The translations under genes and the position numbers were made by a program. A stretch of 24,914 nt of DNA. Origin: Saccoglossus kowalevskii. Lineage: Eukaryota > Hemichordata > Enteropneusta > Harrimaniidae. Where the stretch lies: positions 18,051 to 42,964 of the forward strand of contig NW_003145286.1 of assembly GCF_000003605.2 (NCBI RefSeq). Direction: 5' to 3'. Shown here piece by piece: positions 1 through 12,500 of this stretch. Each line of letters opens with the position of its first letter. The stretch's first letter is position 1. The notes beneath the pieces were generated by a model. It searched no databases. It was not told where the DNA came from and was given only the letters and a program-made list of their open reading frames with translations.

Positions 1-374
1 GTCGGATCAGATGTAGGTAGGGCGGAATTAAAAAAATCACAAAATCAAAATCAAAGTAAAATAATGAGATAAAAGGGCATTAATAACAAAAGTATTAAAA
101 TAAGTTTATAGCCAAAATAATTAAAGCCCGTACACTACATCAGATTTTAATCAGATTGTGTGGTGACCAACTTTTTTTAAAATCAATATTCTTATATTAC
201 CCGTAAGTACAATTTATTAGAAAATGAATAAATTCTGGGTATTTGAATTCATGAGTAGGCTTCTCCCTTAAGGCAACAACAAGTTACAAAGCATGTTACT
301 ATAACAACCTAAGCATCTTAATTCTTGTTTGTCTATCAACTAGACCTATGTAATGTCCTGAATACAATAAATAC
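1..374. other. ASPM intron 13, partial
   Basis: AT-rich intronic sequence running off the left edge. I see no exon, RNA gene or repeat in it. Confidence 0.6.
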
Positions 375-520
375 CTTCTCATTAGGGATTGTATGGGACA
401 TCTCTGAAGACTTGATCATGACAGGAACACCACCAAGATGGCCGACAGCATCGTACACCATTTTGAAATTGTGTTTCTCATTAGTCAATAATTCATCGAG
501 TTGTGTTGGCTTGCCAGTCG
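375..520 (-). CDS. ASPM: ASPM exon 13: end of CH2
   Basis: 146 nt. It encodes [20 protein letters not shown] then [19 protein letters not shown], matching [39 protein letters not shown]. The acceptor is TTCACAG; the donor GTATTT is weak. No following exon (expected VITYLSFLCARLL) was found in positions 1-374. Confidence 0.94.
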
Positions 521-3500
521 CTGTGAAGTAGAGTGTTATAAAATGAAAACCAATGATTTGAAAAGAGATCTTATATACAGCAAAATATGTTTTTTCATTT
601 TTCTATCCAAAATATTGTACATTTTCTTTTTCTCTAAAATTTGTTTTTTAATTTTGTTTATCAAAATGTTGGGAAAAAAAAATTGGGGATTTGTTTTGTG
701 AAAAGTAGCAAATACAGATTCTGGGAATTGAAAAAAGGGAAAATGACCAGTTGAAATTGCTGAACATTTAGAGAACATTTTTTGTAGATTTCATTGAACA
801 ATTTCTCCGGTGTCATGTCAGCAAAATTTTGTTTTTACAAATTCCATAAAAGTTTAACATATAATTTTGCAATTACATGCTTGTCAATTTGTTTATTTAT
901 TTTAAAATTGTTATAAAACTTATCCTTTATTTTGATTTTATAATGAAAATTACAGTTTTGTGAAATTCTGACAAAAACCTCCAAGAAGATTGTGACGTGA
1001 CATACGTGATGATTAGAAAACTTGAATATTTTATTTTCGAGCCCTAACAAACAACTTTTATTTTTAAATCCTACTCAGAAATATACAGTAATGTCACTTA
1101 CTTGGACTAAATGTATCACACCATGTTGAATTGCGGAATTCCTCACCATCAGACTCAGTTTCTTCGATTTGAAACTGAGATTGTGTGGTGTCATGACGAA
1201 TGCCATTCCATGGCAACAGTGATGGATGATAGTGGTGCACCAAACAACACAGGACTCTTCCGTCACTGAATGACACAGTAAAATTCTCAACCTAAAAAAT
1301 ATATTATTTCTTATTTTTTGCTACGATCAAAACAAAAAATTACACAACAAGATGGTGAATTGCACCTTTCCAGGCCATAGCACAACCAGCTAGTGAATGA
1401 CTAATGTCAAAGTCACTTACTGGCTTGTGATCTGCTGTGACATTCCCATAAGTTGTTTTATTAATTGCAAAACATACTGTAAATGCATTAATTATTCACT
1501 GGGTTTTAATTTTCGCTATTTTTGCTGATAAGTGAAATCCCCTAAATTAAATCTTTGTGAACATGTAAAATAACAATAAAACTCATTGTTTTCTTGACAA
1601 AGTCATGAAATGTAAACGATGAATATGCTCAAAATATCAAAATAGTGAAATTAAATGTTTTTACACTACATACATGTATATTTAATAACATCAGTGCACA
1701 ACGCTATTATTTTATCTTTAAGTGTGAGTGACCGGTTCTTGTCAAATAGTCTCTGCGTACATGTACACATGCAAAACGTAAATAAGTGTGACAACCTATA
1801 AGTCAGCAACAAAACGTTTCCATGACGTAAATCAGTGTTCTCCCCAGGCCAAAACAGCGTCGCGGGCCGCGACACGATCGGATTTGCCCGCGACGCTATG
1901 TGTTAAATCTACAAATGCATTGTATTAACGCCAATTTCCCGGGATAATCCCCTGTTGTTTCTCATTGGTTGGATATAGTTTTAAAAAAACAAAGCAGTTC
2001 TATAAAGACAAAGCCGTAAGCCCCGGTGTCAAACGCTCTTTGCCAAACGTATATTCATATGCAAATGATATAGTCACATTTGGGGTCAAAAGCCACATGT
2101 TTCCGGTGTGTACGAAACGTATTTTCATTATTATTTTTAGAAATGTAGTCGTACCATTATTAAGTTTTGATTTTTGTCAGTATTTTTGATATTGTATTTA
2201 TTTTTTGAGATCAAAATGTGAAAAAATATATATTTATGATGTAAACAATTTTGACCTCGTGATTGTGAATCCAAGATGGCGTCACCCACGTAAGATCCAG
2301 CGAGCGTGAACTTCCCACTCGGATCGCATATCGTGCTCAGATTCGGATGAATTAAGTGAAGCATAATTGAAAATAATATATTTATCAAGAAATCGGGCAT
2401 TCTAATCAAGAAACGTGTGGAAATTGGAGTGACACTCGTGTTATTTCTTGGAAGAAAAGCCTCAATTTTACGTGGTATAACAATGGCGACAATTCGTAAT
2501 TCAGACCTCCGTTGTCTCGAATTGTTCACAATTGTGTTGAACAGACAACATCGATGATTAAAAAAAAATACATAACACTGTAAATAGGTAACAAAATTAC
2601 TATTCAAATCATTTTAATCTAATCATCCATCAATGAACAAGTTAATTAGAGATTTTACTTTCTTCCAGAAGATGAACAACTACACACAGTTTGTCAATTT
2701 TATAGGCAATGATGTCACATTTTCGGTCGTCACTGTTGATGTATATAAGTAAAAACAAAAACATGGGTGCTAGGGAAAGGAAGATAGTATTCAAAATTCC
2801 AAAATAGAATAAATATCGAATAAGCTCAAGAAAGAAATAATAAGGATTGTAGGAAAGTAAATTAGTTTTGATGTACTTACCTTTAAGTTATAATACGCAC
2901 AGACAGCTTTACTCCATTCTAGTAACAGAGACAACTTGTGAGATTTGTAATAAAGGCCGGGTTCACTCAGTCGCTTTTCATCGCTGACCACATGGGTTTC
3001 ATTCAAAAGTAGCAACTGCAGTTGACGGCGAGTTCTCAGATTCTTTTTCAGGAAAGTCACTTCCTCTTGTATTTGATTTTCATTTAAATTGATGCTTATC
3101 TGTTCAAAAATGATTGAAATGTTAGTTTCATAATGACGCTCATAACCCATTAAAGGCTGTCATGCAGCGCGTGTTCGAATTTTATGTAAATAAACAATGT
3201 GTTTCACATGTGTTGTATATGTCACTACATCAAACAGGCCGCAGCATGGCAGCCACCTGTCTTGAACCTTTTATATGTAATTCCAGTTCACATTTTGTAT
3301 ATTTTTATTTATTTTTTTATAATTTTTGTGTAAATTGAGCAAATAATTGAACATAATTTCCCCAGGGAAGTCGTCACCTGCACATGTGTCAAATGGCCAT
3401 AGCGTGTCATTGTTTGCAAACAAGCGTCCACCAATGAGCCTTTGCGTTTTTAGCGTGTGTTTTTATCGTCACTTGAAACTCAATTCTTGTGTGTGAGCAG

Positions 3501-6500
3501 GTGACGACCCTCTCGTTTAAAAAAAGACATGCCCTACTAATACCACAAACATGGTATATACACCACACCAGTTAAATGTGTTGTTATTTAAGCAAAACTT
3601 GATCACATTTACAGTGTATGACATTACTAATCAGACCAGAAATGATCGAGGAACTCATCCATTCATTTGTTCTGATGCCGATAAAAAGCAAAACAAATTT
3701 AGTGTTTTCATTTACCACTAGGAGAAAATCAAGTTAATATAACTGCCCAATAAAAAAAGACATTTTTTGTGTGAACAAATGTTTCCAGTTGCTGCTTTAT
3801 TACTATGTATTTTACAAAAAAAATACATTCTGGTAAAAAGATTTGTCAGAACAGATGAATAATTGATGATAAACGGTACCACTTTGTTATCAGAATCAAA
3901 ATAGTGGTCATCAAGCGTAGAATGGGCAAACGTTTTTTAAAAGTTTTGTGTATGAAAAAGACCCATCACGAGTATAATATAATCATTGAAGAGAATATAG
4001 ATGTATTGTATACAAATACTTGTGAATGGTTTATTATTCAAACAAATCTATAAAACTTGTACCTGAAAATGGAACACAAGTCTCCAAAGTAATTCTAATG
4101 TTTTCTCACGATGTCCATCAATAATATCTTTGCTAGACAGACCACCACCTGAAAACACAATCATAACATGTGACATTTAATAGCACAAACTAGTTAAAAT
4201 AAGACGCCTAAAAGCAAGTAATGCAAGTGTGAATTGCAACTTTTTAGCATAAGCCTTTAATTATTTGTGCCATTAACAAACAAACATTTTATTATTTCAA
4301 GAAAAATTAGTATTTTAAGTCAATGCCAATATGAGATTATGTAATTAAATATTAAAATTTGTTCTTACTAGCTGATCATTTCAAAGAAATCTGTTTACAG
4401 TTACAAAAATTCATATATTTCTTGAGTCAACCATTATTTTCAGGTGCATGTAGATAGTATTGATGTCTTTACAGCATAGGGTTTTATACCAATCAGTGAC
4501 AATTTTCATGTCATGTGATGCACATTTGTTTGTTTATTACTTACTTTCTATATCTATGCCAACTTCCTTCATAGCTTTCAAACACACGCCTACATTGTGT
4601 ATCTTCTGTAGTCTGCTGATAGCTGGTGTTCGTAATTGACTCAGAAGCTTCCAGTTGTGGGTCAACAGTCCCATTATTCGTCTGAGTAAAGCAAAAAGTT
4701 ACAATTGTTGAATGTACGATAATCATGACTAACTTAAGGGGCTGTGAATAGTTAATATATGGGAACACCAAACTTAAACCTATAAACAAAAGTTTGAAAG
4801 TGTGAAAAAAAATGAATAGGACAAAAACTAAAACAGAAACAAATATTAACCTTTTCACCACCCGTTCCCTCATTTTGTCACAAATTCACAAAATAGTTCT
4901 TTATCCATGTAGTCTGCAAGTCTGCACTGTCCTTCAGAAAATTGGGACAAAAATAGCCAAATTTTTTTGAGCAAAATCTGAAAATTGACTTAATTTTTTT
5001 TTAGCTGGTTCCAAAATTAGGGTTATTTCAGAAAATATTAAAGAATATAAAAAAGTGCAGAAAAATTTTAGCTGATGGTGAAAAGGGTAAAACAGTAAAT
5101 GAAATCACTTTGACCCCTCCCCCACCCTTTTAACCTTGCAAAGAGATGATGTTGGTGTGCATATTTTAATTCTCCACAGAAGGTTTAAAATTGTGCATTT
5201 TCTTGTATCAGAACGATGCTGAAAACAGATTCAGTTTGAGGATATTCTAAATGCTACTTACGTCAAACGAATACCACAGCGTAAATCAACAGCAATATTA
5301 GACACAGCATAGTCAAATTCATCCAATGAGGTTTGAGTAGCAGTGATTGTGTAACCAAGGTAACCAAGATGGCGAGTGACATCACCTTCACCACTTAGAA
5401 AGTCGCGCGAGAAGATCAATAGCAAATTTCGACTTGACTAAAAAAAAAGATGAAATAGAAAATTAAAAACTGAAATTTGAGAATGAAAATAGTAAGTAAA
5501 TTGTTATCAGATCATAAGAAGAAATGTTACACACAACAAGCACTGCACAGAACATCAAAGCAAGCTGAAACAAGATAAGGTTACTGATTTCTATGAATAC
5601 AAAACGTCAAAGAAAATCACAAAATATTTGATAAATCAAAATCAACAAAGATTGTAGACTTACTTTGAATTCAGCATCTTTACAGAAGAGGCACGGATCA
5701 TGGTCGATAAGTTTAGTTAATTTAGCACGGTCCAAAAACAGTACTAACAGTAAAAATTTCTTGAGAGTAAACTTTGCTAGAGCCTCCTCATATCCTAATG
5801 AAATATAAGTTGTATTTAAATCAATGACATCGTTTATAGATCATTACATCATTAGATTATAGATAATTACATCATTGGATTATAGATGACATCATCAGAT
5901 TATAGATCATGACATCATTAGATTACAGATCACGAGACATCAGATTACAGATCACGACATCAGATTACAGATCACGACATCCGATTATAGATCATGACAT
6001 CAGATTATAGATCACAACATCAGATTATAGATCATGACATAAGATTATATATCACATTGTCAGATTATAGATCACATTGTCAGATTATAGATCACATCGT
6101 AAGATTATAGATCATGACATCATCAGATCACAAATCATGACAACATCAGATTATAGATCACGACATCACCAGATCACAAATCAAAACATTAGATCATAGA
6201 TCATGATATCAGATCATTTGACATGGCGAAATGTACTAGATCATACACCATGTCACATCACTTTGGTATCAGATCAATACATCATGACATACGACTTATC
6301 AAGGAAATACTGTGCATCAGTAAATACCCAACAAATGTATTCAAATTGAATGTGATATTGTATAAGTAAATACTTATATGACATCAGCTCAGATGTTAAA
6401 TTACACAGCATGACATCATCTTAGTGAAATACTCACCATCTTTGAATAGATTTGGTACTGTAGGATGTGAATAATCACTAGCTATCATTGGATTATTTAA

Positions 6501-9500
6501 TAACCGTGTGACAATAAATGTTGACAAGCCATGTACATCAGTATTACTCTTCAAATTCAGTACAACTCCGTAGATAGTCTAAAAAAATCCAAAAACAATA
6601 TCATTTAAATGGTTTTTCACAAACACAAACACAAAGACAGGTTTCTTATTACCGAAAGATGAAATACATCTAAGTATCACTTGAAGTTACACTAAACGTG
6701 GCATGTCCATATTTCTACATATAAGGGTGGGACATTACTTCTCGGAGGGGACAGGGATTAGCAAAATAATTCACACAAAGTGACATAAACTCTCAGAACG
6801 AATGGAATATAACCCAGTGAATGAAAAAATCTAACACATCTCCCAACCCCTTTCATATCAGAACACTACCATTCACAACAGCAAATTTAGGGTCACGGTA
6901 AAAAGCAAAGCAAAACATTATTGATCGACTTACCTCCAGCCCAATTCGTAGCCATAATGGGTTATAACAAAGTATCATATTTAGTAATTGCTGTCTCACA
7001 CCTGAAGATTATGATAAAATGTACATAATATTATTATACACATGTCACTGAAACACCACAAGTTACGGAGTGCCATAATTTTGCATTATTGCACTGGGGA
7101 GTTTACATCCTACCATATTAGAAAACACAAATTCCAAATATGGAACAATTAGGTGCGTAAGCGTCCTCTGATAATAAAACAAACTGCCAACAGGGTTTGA
7201 CCCCACACAAAAAAGTTTGCTAAATCTGTTCTAAATGTTTTAGATTTCGGCATACCCATGATGTATTCCTGGGAGGATTGACCTCCGACATGCATGACAG
7301 TCGATACTCCCGCTGTCTTTGTGCATACTTTGCAGTATCCTCATAATAACTTTATATTATTATACATCCGCCGACTAAAACAATAGCATTCTGCACAAAG
7401 CCACATTTGCAAGTAATTGCAACCTTCACAATTATTTATGTGAATTACGTTACTAACATTAAACCGGTTCTCACCGTAGTCTTTGTTGATGTGTTTATCT
7501 GCTCTCACCAATAAACGTAAACTTTCTATTTCTTCCTCAATTTTGTGAACGACTCTAACAATGGATTCACTTTCAAATAACATACAAGCACTTCTGCGAA
7601 GTCTGTTCAATCTCCGAGTTGCAGTGTAAGATTTCAGAGACAATTCCTCTTTGGTTGGCGCTAATGTGATATCTTTCGTATCCATGCAAAGGATTTTACC
7701 AGCATCAACTACGGCAAAAATACAAAAAATGTAGGATAGTCATTAGATCATTATTCAACCTTTTCACCACCACTTCCCTCTTTACATCATATGTTTATAG
7801 TCTGCACGTTCTTTCAGAAGATTGGGACAAAAATAGCCAATTTCTCCAAGAAAGTCTGGTGGCGAAAAGGTTATTAAAGCTTGATTACCAGAAAGAAAAA
7901 ACGGGCAAAGCACCACAGTTTGTCTAGTTTGGTATGGGGGGGTACCATTAAAAAAAAGCGATACATTAAAAATTAGCCTATTAAAAACAAGATCCCTTGC
8001 ACTTAAAGATACACTAAGTAAAATGAGAAAGGAAGCAGTGGATCACCAGGCAGTTCTGTAATGTGTATCCTGGTTACTTTCATGGTTCATCACTGTCCAT
8101 AATAGTTTGACCAGATTTCACTCATTAACCATGCAAATTTATTGCAACGCCAAGGAAAGAATTATAGCATCTTTTTTTCGAAGGCAACTACATGTATCAG
8201 CAGATACAGCACATGCATATAGACTATATAACTGTAAAATTCTTTATTTTTGCTGAGGTAATGATTCAGTGAAAATAAAATCCAGCGAATATACCTTTTT
8301 TCCTATATTTTACATTCAACTCGCCAAAAATCAGTGAAAATAAATTCTATGCAAAGTATCCAAAATGTTTTTTTTGCGAAAATTAATTCCAGCTAAAATA
8401 AAGTATTTCACAGTAACTGTCATCCAGTGTATAGAAAATTAGCATATTCAGATTAGCAACGTGCTATATTTATCAGCCAATCAAAGTAATGATCACCCAA
8501 TGACCATACAAGCAAAACCAAGGCAACATGTCCAGACTAGTATGGGGACGGGCAAATAATGAGAAGGTAACCAGTCTATGTAAAATATTACCCTTTCTGA
8601 AGAGATATATAATTTTACATCAAGTTTGCAAGTAGAAAATTGGGAAATTGTTCAGCAGTCACTATATGGAGTGCATGAGATGGGAATCTCAGTTGATGTT
8701 TGTTAATTACTGTTGACAGCCATACTGCTATATGGTGTTGATAATGTATGAAGCCAAAATTTGTGTGAATGTGAAAGCGTTACAGTTACTGCGCAACTCG
8801 TATTTAAATTAAAAGTTAACAATTCATTTTATACACGCAGATGTATAGACACCGCCGAGGATGGATATCGAACACAACGACCATGTCCCTTTAACTAACA
8901 CAATCCTCTAATCTACTTTAGTTCTGTAATAATTTAGATTCACCTCTATTCATTTTACAGCTTGGATCCTTCGGGCAGTCCAGCTCATCCGGCGTTAAAA
9001 TAAAATTCAACCATCGTGTGAATCCTAGTTCTTGCTTCTTCATCCATTTCTCATCGTAGTACATATTTTGAGAAGCGTACATCATTGGACGACTTGATAT
9101 ACCTAAGTAGTAAAACATAAATGATTTATGTTCACTGGACTGCACTTCAAAACAAGCAAATTTTTGTAATACAGCATTTCTGTTTATTGTCTTTTCACCA
9201 CCAGACATTTCCGCTCAAAATAGAAAAGAACCCTAATTTTGGAGCCAACTGACTAAATTTGAGTAAATTTTCAGATTCTACTCAAAAATATTGACTATAT
9301 TTGTCTCAATAGTCTGAAAGAAAGTGCAGACTATAAACAGGAATATTTTGTGAATTTGTGATGAAAGGAAGGAACTGGTGGTGAAAAGGTTAACTCCTGA
9401 GTAATACAATTGTTTTGATTGGTCACTACATGGACACGTGATCCTATAACATTAATCTTGACCAATCAAGAAAGTGGATAATTAAAATGCAAATATTTAA

Positions 9501-12500
9501 TTTTAATCATGCATAAATATCATCATTTTAATGCTTGGGTTACAGGCTAATTCATGCACACGTTATTCAACAGTTACAGACCAACTTGTGGGCGGCAATT
9601 ACCAATAAAACATATTGCCATGTTGTTTGATTAGAATATAAATATACTCACTTTTACTTCTTGATTTCTGTAGACTTAGTTTTGACATAGCCAAACCCTT
9701 TACAGAGGATGTTGAACCAAGTCTTTTCTTTCCAGCAGTAGGCGGCTTTGAACACTTTTTATCATTTAGTTTATCTCTGTATGACTCTACCCTGGCTCGT
9801 TTTGGTTCTTGCTGTTTTCCTTGCGTTGTTCTCTTCTGAGATGTTCGAGAGTATGTATCTAGGCAACTATCAATTGTATTGTTGATTTGAGAATAGTCTA
9901 AATCACCCATTGGTGTCAACATTGACTCATCATTTTCCTCCACATGCTGCAGATTCTCGTTTGTAAAACTCTGACCATTAGCTGCTTTCTGCGATTCAGT
10001 CTTTGATACAATTCTAAATTCCCCGCAAGGTTTAGTGATTGTTGCAGATGCAGACGAAAGACGCCGCAAATCAACAGATGGCACATTATTTTCAGCTGAT
10101 GACCGAGTACTCGATTTTCGTGGCGTCAGCGTTAATTTACCACACGGCTCTGTGGTTACAATTTGCGCTTGAATAAGTCTCCTTGATCGGTTTTCTGTTT
10201 CAACAATTACAGGTGGACCAGGAAAATGGGTTTGTGTTTCATTACAAGGTTCTCGAGGAGTAAGGAAGAGTTGCTTGGTTGCTTGACCACTTCTTGATAT
10301 CACTTCTTGTGGTTCTTTCGTAATGGTAGTAGATAAGACTTTTGATTCTCCACAAGGTTTTGTAATAGTGGCTGATGCAGAGGAAAGATGTCTTGTATCA
10401 AGGGTTACAGTAGTAGACTCTTTAGGCGTCTCCGTGATGGAAGTCGATAATAACCTGGTCTCACCAGATGGTTTTGTGATGGTACCAGATAACAATCTTC
10501 TTGGTTCTGCTGTCATTCTTGAAATCGACTCATCGAAGGGTCCTGTAATAAACGCTGACTTTGACAGGGAATTGATAGAAGTTGAAACCACTTGTTCAGA
10601 TTCAGTGGTTAAAGGACAAGTTAAAGGCAATGGTTCAGGGAGGAAAGCAGAAATAGGAGAAAGGTTTTTCACACAGGGACCCTGATCCATTGATTGAGAC
10701 ATTAATTTAGATTCACCAGAAGGTTCAGTGATCATGGCCGATACAGAAAGCAATCTTCTCGATTGGTCCAACACTGTGCATGCATCTGATATTAACGACT
10801 GATCATCAGGTTCCATGGCAACAGATGAAGATAGCATTTGTGATTCACCAAGAGGCTGTAAGGGCACAATTGGGGCTGAAACTAGTTTTCTTGTGAGGTT
10901 TTCTGGTTTTCTTTTTTCTTCATTTGGTTCTAGTATTGACGTTGACAGGGGTATATGTTCTCCAGATGGGTGTGTGATCGTACCAGACACAGATGAGAGT
11001 CGTTTGGTAATTCTTGGTGGCATAGCAAATGATTCAGTTTTAGGTTTTCCAGTTGTTATCACCCCTCTTCTTGGCACATCAGACTTGGTTATTCTATTAA
11101 CCAATCGTTTAGAATCAAAAGAATTAGTGGTTTTGGCATCAGTTGACTGGGTAACTCGAATAGTGGATGGTTTTGTTGCTGTAGCAGAAAACTTCTTTTT
11201 TGGAATTGCTCCTGTATGATTCTTTCGCGAGTTAGCACTACTTGCACCAGATGATACAGAATTCTTTCGAGCAGGCTTATTTGTTGTTTCTGTATCAAGC
11301 GGTGCATTCACAGTGGTACTTTTGGGTTTTCTTTTCATAGGTAACATCTGTGGTTCTTTGAATAGCTCTTTGCGAGGAATTTCAGCTTTGCTGTCTTCCT
11401 CGCATTGCATGGCGTGTAGGAAGCCCTTCTTAGCATCTGTCAGAGGAGTACTGCTGCATTTACGACGACTAGGCTGTGTCGGGCTTTCAATGAGAAATGA
11501 TCCCAAGATATCAGCAGTGTGGTTAGCTAGTAGTTCAGCTTCGCTGACAAGGATACTGGTGTTTAAAGATGTTCCATGGATGTCGCTGTAAGCTAAGCTA
11601 TGGTCGACATCACCTTGATAAGATATCAAGTTGCATAGATCTGACAGAGGTTCCACAGGTGGTGCCACTGATGATGCATTCTGGCCAATACAGAATGTAA
11701 GTCGGCTATCCTCCTCTGCAACAAGTGGTTGTGATGGCAACATTGGATTGATGTCAGACCGATTTGGACTAATGCTAATATTTAAAGCTGAATTATTTAA
11801 TGGTAGTCTAAAATCAGATTGACTGTCAATAGAAGCATTCAGAAATGATGGATTAGGTAACTTTTCAAAAGTTCTGGATCGCCTTATTGATGATGGAGTA
11901 GTGGGCATTGGAGTGATCAACATCCCTAATGGTGAAGTTTTTTCATTGGTAATAGCTGCTTCGTTGGGATGAATATTCTCCTCATCAAATCGTGAGACAT
12001 TTGGACTGCGATGTTTTTTTCCATCTTTCAACAACTGCTTACATTGCTTTTTGAGTTTAGTTGAACGTAACTCTGATATAACAGATTTCTTCACGTTCCA
12101 TTTACTTCTTTTTTTCTGAAGCAGAAAGAAAATGGAAACTTGAATAAATAAGAGTTAGCATGTTTACAGTAATATGATTTATTGTAAATTAAAAAATATT
12201 TTTGTGAAATGCAAATCCTGCACTGTTAATACACACTGGCATTTTCATTTAAGATTACATTAAATGATTACTGCTATGTCTAATACTCCAAAACATTTTT
12301 TTTTTTTTTTTTTTTTTGAGATAAATTATACCCTAGTGTTTTTCTTTGTATGCATTTTCAAACATGCTCAAAGAAATTAATAAATAAAACTTCACATTGT
12401 TCTCCCAATAAAGTTTTGTAAACATCATTTTACGTTTTTGTTTTAACTTTAACTAAACAAAAGAATTCTTGGCCGCACACTGTACATACATTGTACATCT

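Noticed and set aside
1075-1290. 71-codon frame over ASPM exon 12
   Set aside because: A different frame from the conserved VSFSDGRVL reading; shadow.
2047-2068. ATGCAAAT octamer near TATTCATATG
   Set aside because: A single octamer in AT-rich intron is expected by chance and has no supporting context.
4541-4873. 110-codon minus-strand frame over ASPM exon 9
   Set aside because: It is out of phase with exon 8; the in-phase reading matches ASPM and this frame matches nothing.
10323-11219. Plus-strand open frames (120 and 134 codons) across ASPM exon 2
   Set aside because: They are antisense to a long conserved exon and repeat DSPQGFVIV-like strings only because the sense repeat does.
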